NCBI RefSeq assembly: GCF_030816915.1
Contig: NZ_JAUSYN010000002.1
Location: forward strand, 4,787,501 to 4,851,500
From: Streptomyces sp. B3I8
Lineage (GTDB): Bacteria > Actinomycetota > Actinomycetes > Streptomycetales > Streptomycetaceae
Length of the DNA stretch: 64,000 bases
Direction: 5' to 3'
Under the pieces are notes generated by a model. That model did no database searches. It was not told the origin of the DNA and saw nothing but the letters and a program-made list of their open reading frames with translations. Position 1 is the stretch's first letter; every line of letters starts with the position of its first letter. Positions 41,500 to 51,938 of the stretch are shown in pieces. The position numbers were made by a program, and so were the translations under genes.

Positions 41500-42801
41500 A
41501 TGATGCGTACGCGTCCGCTGAAAGTGGCGCTGCTGGGCTGTGGGGTAGTCGGCTCAGAGGTGGCGCGCATCATGACGACGCACGCGGAGGACCTTGCCGC
41601 CCGGATCGGCGCCCCCCTCGAACTCGCCGGGGTGGCCGTCCGCCGGCCCGCCCGGGTCCGCGAGGGCATCGACCCCGCCCTGGTCACCACCGACGCCACC
41701 GCCCTCGTCAAACGCGGGGACATCGACGTCGTCGTCGAGGTCATCGGCGGCATCGAGCCCGCCCGCACCCTCATCACCACCGCCTTCGAACACGGCGCCT
41801 CCGTCGTCTCCGCCAACAAGGCGCTCCTCGCCCAGGACGGCGCCGCGCTGCACGCCGCCGCCGGCGAGCACGGCCGGGACCTCTACTACGAGGCCGCTGT
41901 CGCCGGGGCCATCCCGCTGATCCGGCCGCTGCGCGAGTCCCTCGCCGGCGACAAGGTCGACCGCGTGCTCGGCATCGTCAACGGCACCACCAACTTCATC
42001 CTCGACAAGATGGACTCCACCGGCGCCGGCTACCAGGAGGCCCTCGACGAGGCCACCGCGCTCGGGTACGCCGAGGCCGACCCGACCGCCGACGTCGAGG
42101 GGTTCGACGCCGCCGCCAAGGCCGCCATCCTCGCCGGGATCGCCTTCCACACCCGCGTGCGCCTCGACGACGTCTACCGCGAGGGCATGACCGAGGTCAC
42201 CGCCGCCGACTTCGCCTCCGCCCGGCAGATGGGCTGCACCATCAAACTGCTCGCCATCTGCGAGCGGGCGGCGGACGGCGGCTCGGTCACCGCGCGCGTG
42301 CACCCCGCGATGATCCCGCTCAGCCACCCGCTGGCCTCCGTGCGCGGCGCCTACAACGCCGTGTTCGTCGAGTCCGAGGCCGCCGGGCAGTTGATGTTCT
42401 ACGGCCCCGGCGCGGGCGGCGCGCCCACCGCCTCCGCGGTCCTCGGCGACCTCGTCGCCGTCTGCCGCAACCGGCTGCACGGCACCACCGGGCCCGGTGA
42501 GTCCGCGTACACCCGGCTGCCGGTCTCGTCGATGGGCGAGGTGGTCACGCGGTACCACATCAGCCTGGACGTCGCCGACAAACCGGGCGTCCTCGCCCAG
42601 GTCGCCACCGTCTTCGCCGAGCACGGCGTCTCGATCGACACGGTCCGCCAGCAGAGCCGACCGGACGGAGACGGCGAGGCCTCCCTCGTCGTCGTCACCC
42701 ATCGTGCGTCCGACGCCGCCCTGACCGGCGTCGTCGAGGCGTTGCGCAGCCTCGACACCGTACGGGGCGTCGCCAGCATCATGCGGGTTGAAGGAGAGTA
42801 A
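41500..42801 (+). CDS. hom: Homoserine dehydrogenase
   Basis: The product has 433 residues from ATG 41500; ATG 41482 and 41503 are in-frame alternatives. It reduces aspartate semialdehyde to homoserine with NAD(P)H. The Rossmann motif is ALLGCGVVGSEVAR, followed by SANKALLAQ, GIVNGTTNFILDKM (the family signature) and GYAEADPTADVEGFDAAAK. A C-terminal ACT domain (~355-433, ISLDVADKPGVLAQVATVFA) allows feedback control, usually by threonine. It heads the hom-thrC-thrB cluster and may be controlled by the stem-loop at 41415-41463. Codon use is typical of the core genome. Confidence 0.95.
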   Translation: MMRTRPLKVALLGCGVVGSEVARIMTTHAEDLAARIGAPLELAGVAVRRPARVREGIDPALVTTDATALVKRGDIDVVVEVIGGIEPARTLITTAFEHGASVVSANKALLAQDGAALHAAAGEHGRDLYYEAAVAGAIPLIRPLRESLAGDKVDRVLGIVNGTTNFILDKMDSTGAGYQEALDEATALGYAEADPTADVEGFDAAAKAAILAGIAFHTRVRLDDVYREGMTEVTAADFASARQMGCTIKLLAICERAADGGSVTARVHPAMIPLSHPLASVRGAYNAVFVESEAAGQLMFYGPGAGGAPTASAVLGDLVAVCRNRLHGTTGPGESAYTRLPVSSMGEVVTRYHISLDVADKPGVLAQVATVFAEHGVSIDTVRQQSRPDGDGEASLVVVTHRASDAALTGVVEALRSLDTVRGVASIMRVEGE

Positions 42802-42807
42802 CCAGCA

Positions 42808-43866
42808 ATGACCCACCAGTGGCGCGGAATCATCGAGGAGTACCGGGACCGGCTGCCGGTCTCCGACACCACCGAGGTCGTGACACTCCGCGAGGGCGGC
42901 ACGCCGCTCGTGCCCGCGCAGGTGCTCTCCGAGCGCACGGGCTGCGAGGTCCACCTGAAGGTGGAGGGCGCCAACCCCACCGGTTCCTTCAAGGACCGCG
43001 GCATGACGATGGCCATCACACGGGCCAAGGAGGAGGGCGCCAAGGCGGTCATCTGTGCCTCCACGGGCAACACCTCGGCCTCCGCCGCCGCCTACGCCGT
43101 GCGCGCCGGGATGGTCTGCGCGGTGCTCGTGCCGCAGGGCAAGATCGCGCTCGGCAAGATGGGCCAGGCCCTCGTCCACGGCGCCAAGATCCTCCAGGTC
43201 GACGGCAACTTCGACGACTGCCTCACGCTCGCCCGCTCCCTGGCCGACAACTACCCGGTGTCGCTGGTCAATTCGGTCAACCCGGTGCGTATCGAGGGCC
43301 AGAAGACCGGTGCCTTCGAGATCGTGGACATGCTGGGCGACGCCCCCGACATCCACGTCCTGCCGGTGGGCAACGCGGGCAACATCACGGCCTACTGGAA
43401 GGGCTACACCGAGTACGCCGCCGACGGCGTGTCCTCCCGCAAGCCCCGCATGTGGGGCTTCCAGGCCTCCGGTTCGGCGCCGATCGTGCGCGGCGAGGTC
43501 GTCAAGGACCCGTCGACCATCGCCACCGCCATCCGCATCGGCAACCCGGCCTCCTGGCAGTTCGCGCTGGCCGCGCGGGACGAGTCCGGCGGTGCCATCG
43601 ACGAGGTGACGGACCGTGAGATCCTGCGCGCCTACCGGCTGTTGGCGGCACAGGAGGGCGTGTTCGTGGAGCCGGCGTCGGCCGCGTCGGTCGCCGGTCT
43701 GCTGAAGGCGGCCGAGCAGGGCAAGGTCGACCCGGGGCAGACCATCGTCTGCACGGTCACCGGCAACGGCCTCAAGGACCCGGACTGGGCGGTCGCCGGG
43801 GCGCCGCAGCCGGTCACCGTGCCGGTCGACGCGGCGACGGCGGCGGAGCGGCTCGGGCTCGCGTAA
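42808..43866 (+). CDS. thrC: Threonine synthase
   Basis: The product has 352 residues. It is a PLP fold type II enzyme converting O-phosphohomoserine to L-threonine. The Schiff-base lysine is in [13 protein letters not shown] (K62), the serine/threonine contact region in [17 protein letters not shown], and the phosphate-binding glycine loop in [15 protein letters not shown]. This is the short actinobacterial form without the long N-terminal extension. It starts 6 bp after hom with GAAGGAG upstream, so the two are one operon; thrB follows only after a 525-bp gap. Confidence 0.95.
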   Translation: MTHQWRGIIEEYRDRLPVSDTTEVVTLREGGTPLVPAQVLSERTGCEVHLKVEGANPTGSFKDRGMTMAITRAKEEGAKAVICASTGNTSASAAAYAVRAGMVCAVLVPQGKIALGKMGQALVHGAKILQVDGNFDDCLTLARSLADNYPVSLVNSVNPVRIEGQKTGAFEIVDMLGDAPDIHVLPVGNAGNITAYWKGYTEYAADGVSSRKPRMWGFQASGSAPIVRGEVVKDPSTIATAIRIGNPASWQFALAARDESGGAIDEVTDREILRAYRLLAAQEGVFVEPASAASVAGLLKAAEQGKVDPGQTIVCTVTGNGLKDPDWAVAGAPQPVTVPVDAATAAERLGLA

Positions 43867-44164
43867 CGGGGGTGCCCGTACCCCTGCCGCCCGTACCCCC
43901 TCCCGCCGTGGTCGCGGCGGTGTGGGGGGTGCACGGCGGGGGAGGCGACACGCATCGTGCGCCTCCCGTGCGCCCTATGTCGCCACTGAACCCACCTTCG
44001 ATAGGCTGTACTGAACCCGCCCGCCGCATATGCCCGCGGTGCCGCGCCCTTCGCGCGACCCCACGCGGCCGGTTCCGGTGCCCGCCAGGCGCCTGCCGGG
44101 TCGTTCCGCGGCCGTACGCGGCCGGAGGGTCCCGTGCGTATTGCCCGTACGTACCGGGAAACCC

Positions 44165-44278
44165 GCAGAAGCCGCCGAGCCGTACAGAAATCACCGAGTC
44201 ACACAGAAGTCGTCGAGCCGGACAGAAGTCACGCAGCCGTACAGAAGTCGCTGCTTCTCACAGAAGTCACCGAATTCC
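44165..44278. repeat. 19-bp tandem repeat, six units, upstream of thrB
   Basis: Units start at 44165, 44184, 44203, 44222, 44241 and 44260. All share the core CAGAAGTC (CAGAAGCC and CAGAAATC in the first two); the second halves vary. They lie within the 525-bp gap 43867-44391, which otherwise shows no supported gene. Confidence 0.9.
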
Positions 44279-44391
44279 CGAGTCCCGAGTCCCATCAGTT
44301 CAGTAGTGTCCCGAAACCGGAAGCGGGCGCGCGCCTCCCCCGCGTCGAACGCCGTCCGGCAGTCCCGCAGCTCAAGGAGAGTCATCGAGCG

Positions 44392-45432
44392 ATGGCCGGT
44401 CCAGCGTTCCGCGCCGCCGCCGTCCGGGTGCGTGTCCCCGCCACCAGCGCCAATCTCGGTCCGGGCTTCGACGCCCTCGGCCTCGCGCTGGGTCTCTACG
44501 ACGACGTCGTCGTCCGGGTGGCCGACTCCGGGCTGCACATCGACATCGCGGGCGAGGGCAGCGAGACCCTGCCCCGCGACGAGAGCCACCTCCTCGTCCG
44601 CGCCCTGCGCACCGCCTTCGACGTCCTGGGCGGACAGCCCCGCGGCCTGGAGATCGTCTGCGCCAACCGCATCCCGCACGGCCGCGGCCTCGGCTCCTCC
44701 TCCGCCGCCATCTGCGCCGGCATCGTCGCCGCGCGGGCGGTGACCATAGGCGGCGAGGCCAGGCTCGACGACACCGCGCTCCTCGAACTGGCCACCGAGA
44801 TCGAGGGCCACCCCGACAACGTCGCCGCCTGTCTGCTCGGCGGTTTCACGCTCTCCTGGATGGACGCCGGCGCCGCCCGGGCCATCAGGACCGAGCCCGC
44901 CGATTCCATCGTTCCGGTGGTTTTCGTGCCCGGGAAGCCGGTCCTCACCGAGACCGCGCGCGGACTGCTCCCACGCACCGTCCCGCACGTCGACGCCGCA
45001 GCCAACGCGGGCCGCGCCGCCCTGCTCGTCGAGGCGCTCACCCGGCGCCCGGAACTGCTGCTGCCCGCCACCGAGGACCGTCTCCACCAGGAGTACCGCG
45101 CGCCCGCCATGCCGGAGAGCGCCGCGCTGGTGGAGCGGCTGCGCGGGGACGGCGTCCCGGCGGTCATCTCCGGTGCCGGACCCACCGTCCTGGCCCTCGC
45201 GGACGAGGCGAGCGCCGACAAGGTGGCCCATCTGGCGGGCCCCGGCTGGGCCGCCAACCGGCTGGAACTCGACGGCACCGGGGCGAGCGTGCTGCCGCTC
45301 GCCGCCCCCGGGGCGGGAACCGGAGCGGGGGCCGGCACCGGGGCCGGGACGGGAGCGTCGTCCGGGGTCGGGACAGGGGCGGCGAAGGGGGCCGGCGCGG
45401 ATTCCGGCGACGGGGCCGGTGCCGGGCGATAA
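44392..45432 (+). CDS. thrB: Homoserine kinase (GHMP family)
   Basis: The product has 346 residues. It phosphorylates homoserine for threonine synthase. GHMP motifs seen are VPATSANLGPGFDALGLALG, the ATP-binding loop RIPHGRGLGSSSAAICAGIV, and the C-terminal GVPAVISGAGPTVLALAD. The first ~303 residues are standard. The last ~43 (from about A304) are an unusual Gly/Ala/Thr tail of G-A-G-T repeats probably grown by slippage and likely disordered. AAGGAGA lies eleven bases before ATG 44392. The gene is separated from thrC by tandem repeats and probably has its own promoter. Confidence 0.93.
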   Translation: MAGPAFRAAAVRVRVPATSANLGPGFDALGLALGLYDDVVVRVADSGLHIDIAGEGSETLPRDESHLLVRALRTAFDVLGGQPRGLEIVCANRIPHGRGLGSSSAAICAGIVAARAVTIGGEARLDDTALLELATEIEGHPDNVAACLLGGFTLSWMDAGAARAIRTEPADSIVPVVFVPGKPVLTETARGLLPRTVPHVDAAANAGRAALLVEALTRRPELLLPATEDRLHQEYRAPAMPESAALVERLRGDGVPAVISGAGPTVLALADEASADKVAHLAGPGWAANRLELDGTGASVLPLAAPGAGTGAGAGTGAGTGASSGVGTGAAKGAGADSGDGAGAGR

Positions 45433-45850
45433 CCACCCACAGCGTCCGGTTGCCGGATTTCGAGAGGGGGAATGTTTGTTGGATCCGGTAGTGTTAACCT
45501 CAAGTCTGCACCCGACCCCGCCATGGCGAGGTGCTTCGTGTCCCCGTTCGGGACAGACATTCTTCCGGGAGCCTCCCAAGCCGCACCGTGTTCCGTACGA
45601 CGTATGCGGGCAGTACGTCGCACGGCAGCGCTGAGCTGTTTGCCGGGCACGCTCCGGGACCGGCGTGAGCCAGCCGCGTGACACCGACACCAAGTGCCAC
45701 CGCTCAGGCAAGCGTCATCACCAGAAATCTCCTCCGCCGCGTTGGCGGACCACCGCCCCGGCGCGATCCGACACCCTCGGACCGAAGCCGGACAGCACAA
45801 CCGGTCGCCGAGCCAGACAGGCCGACGTCCGCTCCAGGGAAGGACCCTTC
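45433..45850 (+). other. 418-bp rho leader and promoter region
   Basis: No supported gene. The sequence changes from AT-richer near 45470-45500 to GC-rich before the rho ribosome binding site (GGAAGGA at 45837-45843). A long leader is plausible, since rho messages in other bacteria are autoregulated in the leader, but I could not define a structure. Confidence 0.4.
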
Positions 45851-47908
45851 GTGAGCGACACCACCGATCTGATGGGCGCACGTGTCGAGGACACCGCTGC
45901 CGCGCCCGCCACGGACGCCTCCGCGCCTGCCACCGGTGCCGGCTCCCGGCGTCGCCGTGGCACCGGCCTCGAAGGCATGGTGCTGGCCGAGCTGCAGCAG
46001 GTCGCCTCGGGCCTCGGGATCAGGGGCACCGCGCGGATGCGCAAGAGCCAGCTGATCGAGGTCATCAAGGAGGCACAGGCCGGCGGGGGAGCCCCCGCCA
46101 AGGCCACCGCGGACACCGCGGGCGAGAGCAAGCCGAAGCGCCGGGCCACCTCCCGCACGCGCACCGGCGACGAGGCCGCGGCCGCCGCCGAGCCGGCCGA
46201 GCAGCCGGCCGAGCAGGCCGCCTCCCAGCAGCAGATCGACATCCCCGGCCAGCCCTCCCCGAAGGTCTCGGCCCCGGCCGAGCAGGGAGGCACCTCCGGT
46301 GGCGAGGCCCCCGTCGAGCGGCGTCGGCGCCGCGCGACCGCCGAGGCCGGCAGCCCCGAGACGGTCACCGCCGAGGCCAGGACCGAGACCTCCGCCGCAC
46401 AGCAGGGCCAGGGCGGCGAGGGCCGGGACGGCGACCAGGGCGGCGACGGCCGGCAGGGCCGGCAGAGCCGCCGCGAGCGCGGCCGTGACCGCGGCGACCG
46501 GGACCGCGACCGCGGTGACCGTGATCGTGCCGACCGGGACCGCGGTGACCGTGGCGACCGTGCCGACCGGGACCGCCGCGGCAAGGGCGACGACCAGAAC
46601 AACCAGCAGCGCGGCCAGCAGAACAACCAGCAGCGCGGTGGCGGCGGCCCGCAGGACGACGGCTACGACGACGACGGTACCGGCCGCCGCGGCCGGCGCG
46701 GCCGGTACCGCGACCGCAGGGGCCGGCGCGGGCGCGACGACGTGCAGGAGCCGCAGATCAACGAGGACGACGTCCTGATCCCCGTCGCGGGCATCCTGGA
46801 CATCCTCGACAACTACGCGTTCATCCGGACCTCCGGCTACCTGCCCGGCCCGAACGACGTGTACGTCTCCCTCGCCCAGGTCCGCAAGAACGGCCTGCGC
46901 AAGGGCGACCACGTCACCGGCGCGGTCCGCCAGCCCAAGGAGGGCGAGCGCCGCGAGAAGTTCAACGCGCTGGTGCGCCTGGACTCCGTCAACGGCATGG
47001 CCCCCGAACACGGCCGCGGCCGCCCGGAGTTCAACAAGCTCACCCCCCTCTACCCGCAGGACCGGCTCCGTCTGGAGACCGACCCGGGCGTGCTGACGAC
47101 CCGGATCATCGACCTGGTCTCGCCCATCGGCAAGGGCCAGCGCGGTCTGATCGTGGCCCCGCCGAAGACCGGCAAGACCATGATCATGCAGGCGGTCGCC
47201 AACGCGATCACCCACAACAACCCCGAGTGCCACCTGATGGTCGTCCTGGTCGACGAGCGTCCGGAAGAGGTCACCGACATGCAGCGGTCGGTCAAGGGCG
47301 AGGTCATCTCCTCGACCTTCGACCGCCCGGCCGAGGACCACACCACGGTCGCCGAGCTCGCCATCGAGCGCGCCAAGCGCCTGGTGGAGCTGGGTCACGA
47401 CGTCGTCGTGCTGCTCGACTCGATCACCCGTCTGGGCCGCGCGTACAACCTCGCCGCCCCGGCCTCCGGCCGCATCCTCTCCGGTGGTGTCGACTCGACC
47501 GCCCTGTACCCGCCGAAGCGCTTCTTCGGTGCGGCCCGCAACATCGAGGACGGTGGCTCGCTGACCATCCTCGCCACCGCCCTGGTGGACACCGGGTCCC
47601 GCATGGACGAGGTGATCTTCGAGGAGTTCAAGGGCACCGGCAACATGGAGCTCAAGCTCGACCGGAAGCTCGCCGACAAGCGCATCTTCCCCGCGGTGGA
47701 CGTCGACGCGTCCGGCACCCGCAAGGAGGAGATCCTCCTCGGCAGCGACGAGCTGGCCATCACGTGGAAGCTGCGCCGGGTGCTGCACGCGCTCGACTCG
47801 CAGCAGGCGATCGAACTGCTCCTCGACAAGATGAAGCAGACCAAGTCGAACGCCGAGTTCCTGATGCAGATCCAGAAGACGACGCCGGCGCCGGGCAACA
47901 GCGACTGA
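45851..47908 (+). CDS. rho: Transcription termination factor Rho
   Basis: The product has 685 residues. It is a hexameric RNA-dependent ATPase/translocase ending transcription. Residues ~35-80 are the Rho N-terminal domain ([20 protein letters not shown]). Residues ~85-295 are a large actinobacterial insertion that starts Ala/Glu-rich and becomes an Arg-Asp-Gly tract of repeated R-D-R-G-D units, ending in an Asn/Gln/Arg stretch. The RNA-binding cold-shock-like domain ([20 protein letters not shown]) and the motor follow, with Walker [14 protein letters not shown] at ~434-446, [14 protein letters not shown], and Q/R-loop regions near the end. GTG 45851 has GGAAGGA seven bases upstream. The insertion likely gives extra RNA binding. 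Confidence 0.96.
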   Translation: MSDTTDLMGARVEDTAAAPATDASAPATGAGSRRRRGTGLEGMVLAELQQVASGLGIRGTARMRKSQLIEVIKEAQAGGGAPAKATADTAGESKPKRRATSRTRTGDEAAAAAEPAEQPAEQAASQQQIDIPGQPSPKVSAPAEQGGTSGGEAPVERRRRRATAEAGSPETVTAEARTETSAAQQGQGGEGRDGDQGGDGRQGRQSRRERGRDRGDRDRDRGDRDRADRDRGDRGDRADRDRRGKGDDQNNQQRGQQNNQQRGGGGPQDDGYDDDGTGRRGRRGRYRDRRGRRGRDDVQEPQINEDDVLIPVAGILDILDNYAFIRTSGYLPGPNDVYVSLAQVRKNGLRKGDHVTGAVRQPKEGERREKFNALVRLDSVNGMAPEHGRGRPEFNKLTPLYPQDRLRLETDPGVLTTRIIDLVSPIGKGQRGLIVAPPKTGKTMIMQAVANAITHNNPECHLMVVLVDERPEEVTDMQRSVKGEVISSTFDRPAEDHTTVAELAIERAKRLVELGHDVVVLLDSITRLGRAYNLAAPASGRILSGGVDSTALYPPKRFFGAARNIEDGGSLTILATALVDTGSRMDEVIFEEFKGTGNMELKLDRKLADKRIFPAVDVDASGTRKEEILLGSDELAITWKLRRVLHALDSQQAIELLLDKMKQTKSNAEFLMQIQKTTPAPGNSD

Positions 47909-47928
47909 GCGCGTCATCGGCAGTGGGG

Positions 47929-47965
47929 AAGGGGTGCACTGCCGCTCGGCGGCCGTGCACCCCTT
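47929..47965 (+). terminator. rho terminator hairpin
   Basis: Perfect 11-bp stem AAGGGGTGCAC (47929-47939) with its complement at 47955-47965 and a 15-nt loop, followed by TTTC, 21 bp after the stop codon. Confidence 0.8.
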
Positions 47966-48127
47966 TCGCGTACCCGGGTCCGGGCGCACCCGCGCGGCGT
48001 CGGCGGGCGATCGGTGACAAAGCGCACACAGGGGGCACAAAAGGGAGTACAACCACATGTCGGCTTTGGCCCGTCTCCCCGAACGGAGTGACCATGGGGG
48101 GACGACCCGACGCGAACCGAGGAGCAC

Positions 48128-49288
48128 ATGCCCGCCGACAGCACACCGGACGCCGTGACCCCGGACCCCGGTCCCGCGGGCCCCAGGAGCCCTGAGGGCT
48201 CCGGACGGGATGCGGGCGGCGGAGGCCGCCGCCGCACGCCGCTCGGCGCGCGGCGCAGGGCCCTGCGCCTCACGTCCTGGATCGCCTTCGGCATCCTCCT
48301 GCTCGGCGGAGCCGGCGTCGGCTACCTGTACCTCAAGCTCAACGGCAACATCCGCAGCATCGACCTCGACCAGGCGCTGGGCGGCCACCGCCCGACCGAC
48401 GTCGACAACGGCTCCGAGGACATCCTGGTACTGGGCTCCGACACCCGCTCCGGCGGCAACCGGAAACTGGGCGGCGGCACGGACGACGGCACGGCACGCT
48501 CCGACACGGCGATGATCGTGCACGTGTACGACGGCCATAAGCGGGCGAGCGTCGTCTCCGTGCCGCGCGACACCCTCGTCGACCGCCCCGCGTGCACCGG
48601 AGCCGACGGCGCGGAGCATCCCGCCGCACCCGGCGTCATGTTCAACTCCGCGTACTCCACCGGGGGCGTCCCGTGCGCCGTCAAGACCGTGGAGACCATG
48701 ACCGGCATCCGGATGGACCACTTCCTGGAGGTGGACTTCGCGGGCTTCGAGAAGCTCGTCGACGAGCTCGGCGGTGTGAAGGTGACGACGGCGAAGGCCA
48801 TCGACGACCCCGACAGCCATCTCGACCTGCCGGCCGGCACCCACACCCTCGACGGCGGGCAGGCGCTCGGTCTCGTCCGCACGCGGCACGGCGTGGGCGA
48901 CGGCTCCGACCTCGGCCGGATCCAGCTCCAGCAGGCGTTCATCAAGGCGCTGGTCACCCGGGTGAAGCAGATCGGGGTGCTGACCAGTCCGAAGAAGCTG
49001 TACGACCTCGCGGACACGGCGACGAGGGCGGTGACCACCGACTCCGGGCTCGGGTCGGTGAAGGACCTGGTGTCCTTCGCGGGGGGACTCAAGGGTGTCA
49101 GCGCTCAGAAGATGCACATGGTCACCATGCCGGTGCGGTACGACCCGGCGAACGGGAACCGGGTGCTGGTGGACGAGGCCAAGGCGGCGCAGGTGTGGGC
49201 GGCGCTGAAGGGGGACCGGGCGGTTCCCGCGAGCGCGACGGAGGGGACCGCGGCGGGTGAGGCGAGCGGGGTCGTGTCGGGGTCCTGA
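48128..49288 (+). CDS. LytR-CpsA-Psr (LCP) family glycopolymer transferase
   Basis: The product has 386 residues. A ~45-residue basic, disordered cytoplasmic start ([19 protein letters not shown]) precedes one membrane helix ([20 protein letters not shown]). The LCP domain outside shows [45 protein letters not shown] (with the polyprenyl-phosphate-binding Arg), [20 protein letters not shown] and [20 protein letters not shown]. These enzymes attach teichoic or other anionic glycopolymers to peptidoglycan. It stands between rho and rpmE, with its own upstream gap of 219 bp. Confidence 0.9.
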   Translation: MPADSTPDAVTPDPGPAGPRSPEGSGRDAGGGGRRRTPLGARRRALRLTSWIAFGILLLGGAGVGYLYLKLNGNIRSIDLDQALGGHRPTDVDNGSEDILVLGSDTRSGGNRKLGGGTDDGTARSDTAMIVHVYDGHKRASVVSVPRDTLVDRPACTGADGAEHPAAPGVMFNSAYSTGGVPCAVKTVETMTGIRMDHFLEVDFAGFEKLVDELGGVKVTTAKAIDDPDSHLDLPAGTHTLDGGQALGLVRTRHGVGDGSDLGRIQLQQAFIKALVTRVKQIGVLTSPKKLYDLADTATRAVTTDSGLGSVKDLVSFAGGLKGVSAQKMHMVTMPVRYDPANGNRVLVDEAKAAQVWAALKGDRAVPASATEGTAAGEASGVVSGS

Positions 49289-49551
49289 GCGGTTTCTCCC
49301 GCCCCCGCCGCCGCTTTCCGTCCCGACCCCGGGGGTGGCTACGCCCCCGGACCCCCGAAAGATCGCGCCCACGCGGCGGAGCCGCATATCGACACAGCCG
49401 CGTGCCCTTCACGCACCCCCCGGAATAACCGGCCCCAACCCCCCGTTTTGGGGGATGCGGTCAGTTGCTGGCAGACTGGCACGTCGGCTCCGGTTCACGT
49501 TCCCGCATCCCGTGGTTGCGACCCGGCGCCCTCCCGAACCTAGGAGACACC

Positions 49552-49773
49552 TTGAAGCGCGACATCCACCCCGAGTACGTCGAGACCCAGGTCAGCTGCA
49601 CCTGCGGCGCGTCGTTCACCACTCGCAGCACCATTCAGTCCGGCACCATCCGTGCCGAGGTCTGCTCCGAGTGCCACCCGTTCTACACGGGCAAGCAGAA
49701 GATCCTCGACACCGGTGGCCGCGTGGCCCGCTTCGAGGCCCGCTTCGGCAAGGCTGCCGCTGCCAAGAAGTAG
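49552..49773 (+). CDS. rpmE: 50S ribosomal protein L31 (zinc-binding form)
   Basis: The product has 73 residues from a TTG start with TAGGAG eight bases upstream. The start [20 protein letters not shown] and the later [15 protein letters not shown] hold the four-cysteine-type C+ zinc site of L31. The zinc-free paralogue, when present, is encoded elsewhere. Rare TTG initiation may keep synthesis low. It lies 104 bp before prfA with a hairpin between them. Confidence 0.95.
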   Translation: MKRDIHPEYVETQVSCTCGASFTTRSTIQSGTIRAEVCSECHPFYTGKQKILDTGGRVARFEARFGKAAAAKK

Positions 49774-49781
49774 CGACCCTC

Positions 49782-49834
49782 AGCGCCGGTCCCCGGGTCC
49801 CCGCCGTCATGGCGGGGGCGCCGGGGCCGGCGCT
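49782..49834 (+). terminator. Hairpin between rpmE and prfA
   Basis: AGCGCCGG (49782-49789) pairs with 49827-49834; the 37-nt interior can form a second GC stem. Likely terminator or attenuator. Confidence 0.65.
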
Positions 49835-49877
49835 TTGCGGTGCAGCCACTGTTCGTCATTTCACATGGGAGCCGGAG

Positions 49878-50954
49878 ATGTTCGAGGCGGTCGAGGAACT
49901 CGTCGGTGAGCACGCCGACCTGGAGAAGAAGCTCGCCGACCCTGCCGTGCACGCCGACCAGGCCAACGCGCGCAGGCTCAACAAGCGGTACGCCGAGCTG
50001 ACCCCGATCGTCGCGGCGTACCGGACCTGGAAGCGGGTCGGCGACGACATCGGCACCGCCCGCGAGTTCGCGGCCGACGACCCCGACTTCGTCGCGGAGG
50101 TCAAGGAGCTGGAGCAGCAGCGCGAGGAGCTCACCGAGAAGCTGCGGCTGCTGCTCGTCCCGCGCGACCCCAACGACGACAAGGACGTCATCCTCGAGAT
50201 CAAGGCCGGCGCCGGCGGCGACGAGTCCGCCCTGTTCGCCGGTGACCTGCTGCGGATGTATCTGCGCTACGCCGAGCGCGTCGGCTGGAAGACCGAGATC
50301 ATCGACGCCACCGAGTCCGAGCTCGGCGGCTACAAGGACGTCCAGGTCGCCGTGAAGACCAAGGGCGGCCAGGGCGCCACCGAGCCCGGCCAGGGCGTCT
50401 GGGCGCGGCTGAAGTACGAGGGCGGCGTGCACCGCGTGCAGCGCGTGCCCGCGACCGAGTCCCAGGGCCGCATCCACACTTCCGCCGCCGGTGTCCTCGT
50501 CACGCCCGAGGCGGAGGAGGTCGACGTCGAGATCAATCCGAACGACCTCCGCATCGACGTCTACCGCTCCTCCGGGCCCGGAGGGCAGTCGGTCAACACC
50601 ACCGACTCCGCCGTCCGCATCACGCACCTGCCCACCGGTGTCGTCGCCTCCTGCCAGAACGAGAAGAGCCAGCTGCAGAACAAGGAGCAGGCGCTGCGTA
50701 TCCTGCGCTCCAGGCTCCTCGCGGCGGCCCAGGAGGAGGCGGAGAAGGAGGCCGCGGACGCCCGCCGCAGCCAGGTCCGCACCGTCGACCGCTCCGAGAA
50801 GATCCGTACGTACAACTTCCCGGAGAACCGCATCTCCGACCACCGGGTCGGCTTCAAGGCGTACAACCTGGACCAGGTCCTGGACGGCGACCTCGGCGCG
50901 GTCATCCAGGCCTGCGTCGACGCGGACTCGGCGGCCAAGCTCGCCGCCGCGTAG
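49878..50954 (+). CDS. prfA: Peptide chain release factor 1
   Basis: The product has 358 residues. It recognises UAA and UAG and triggers peptide release on the ribosome. The catalytic G-G-Q is in [18 protein letters not shown] (G235-Q237), and the codon-recognition region [18 protein letters not shown] contains P-A-T in place of the textbook P-x-T tripeptide. The coiled N-terminal domain covers ~1-100. The glutamine is the substrate of PrmC, whose gene follows after 49 bp. ATG 49878 gives the normal length. Confidence 0.96.
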   Translation: MFEAVEELVGEHADLEKKLADPAVHADQANARRLNKRYAELTPIVAAYRTWKRVGDDIGTAREFAADDPDFVAEVKELEQQREELTEKLRLLLVPRDPNDDKDVILEIKAGAGGDESALFAGDLLRMYLRYAERVGWKTEIIDATESELGGYKDVQVAVKTKGGQGATEPGQGVWARLKYEGGVHRVQRVPATESQGRIHTSAAGVLVTPEAEEVDVEINPNDLRIDVYRSSGPGGQSVNTTDSAVRITHLPTGVVASCQNEKSQLQNKEQALRILRSRLLAAAQEEAEKEAADARRSQVRTVDRSEKIRTYNFPENRISDHRVGFKAYNLDQVLDGDLGAVIQACVDADSAAKLAAA

Positions 50955-51003
50955 GGCGGCCGCGGGGCAGGGACGGACGAACACAGTTACCGGAGGACGA
51001 GCG

Positions 51004-51885
51004 GTGCAGCCTAATCCCGGGGGGCGGACCCCCAGCCCCCGCAGCGTGCTGCTCGCGGAGGTGGCCCAGGCCACCCAGCGGCTCGCCGACGCCGGCGTGC
51101 CCTCGCCGCGCACCGACGCCGAGGAGCTGGCCGCGTTCGTGCACGGCGTCAAGCGGGGTCAGCTGCACACCGTCAAGGACTCCGACTTCGACGCCCGGTA
51201 CTGGGAGGTCGTCGCCCGCCGAGAGGCCCGCGAACCGCTCCAGCACATCACCGGGCGCGCCTTCTTCCGCTACCTGGAGCTCCAGGTCGGCCCCGGCGTC
51301 TTCGTGCCCCGCCCCGAGACCGAGTCCGTCGTCGGCTGGGCCATAGACGCCGTGCGGGCCATGGACGTCGTCGAGCCGTGCATCGTCGATCTGTGCACCG
51401 GCTCCGGCGCCATCGCGCTCGCCCTCGCCCAGGAGGTCCCGCGCTCGCGTGTCCACGCCGTGGAGCTGTCCGAGGACGCCCACGAGTGGGCCCGCAAGAA
51501 CATGGAGGGGTCAAGGGTCGAACTGCGCCAGGGCAACGCCCTGACCGCCTTCCCCGACCTCGACGGCCAGGTCGACCTCGTCGTCTCCAACCCGCCGTAC
51601 ATCCCGCTCACCGAGTGGGAGTACGTCGCCCCCGAGGCCCGCGACCACGACCCCGAACTCGCCCTGTTCTCCGGCGAGGACGGCCTCGAACTCATCCGCG
51701 GCCTGGAACGCACCGCGCACCGGCTGCTGCGGCCCGGCGGGGTCGTCGTCGTCGAGCACGCCGACACCCAGGGCGGCCAGGTGCCGTGGATCTTCGCCGA
51801 GGAGAAGGGCTGGGCCGACGCGGCCGACCACCCCGACCTCAACAACCGGCCGCGGTTCGCGACCGCCCGCAAGGCGCTGCCGTGA
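51004..51885 (+). CDS. prmC: Release-factor glutamine N5-methyltransferase
   Basis: The product has 293 residues. It methylates the Gln of the G-G-Q motif of release factors with SAM. The helical N-terminal domain ends near 85. Then come [17 protein letters not shown], motif [18 protein letters not shown] and the catalytic [19 protein letters not shown] 51004 has GGAGGACG upstream. It is between its substrate gene prfA and the t6A gene, forming a translation-quality cluster. Confidence 0.95.
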   Translation: MQPNPGGRTPSPRSVLLAEVAQATQRLADAGVPSPRTDAEELAAFVHGVKRGQLHTVKDSDFDARYWEVVARREAREPLQHITGRAFFRYLELQVGPGVFVPRPETESVVGWAIDAVRAMDVVEPCIVDLCTGSGAIALALAQEVPRSRVHAVELSEDAHEWARKNMEGSRVELRQGNALTAFPDLDGQVDLVVSNPPYIPLTEWEYVAPEARDHDPELALFSGEDGLELIRGLERTAHRLLRPGGVVVVEHADTQGGQVPWIFAEEKGWADAADHPDLNNRPRFATARKALP

Positions 51886-51938
51886 ACCGGCCCGCGCCCC
51901 TGACCACGATGCAGCACGCGTACGAGGAGGCCCCCCAG

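Noticed and set aside
45704..49387. 1227-codon minus-strand open frame across rho and the LCP gene
   Set aside because: Antisense to two clear core genes, no motif, no ribosome binding site; a codon-bias shadow.
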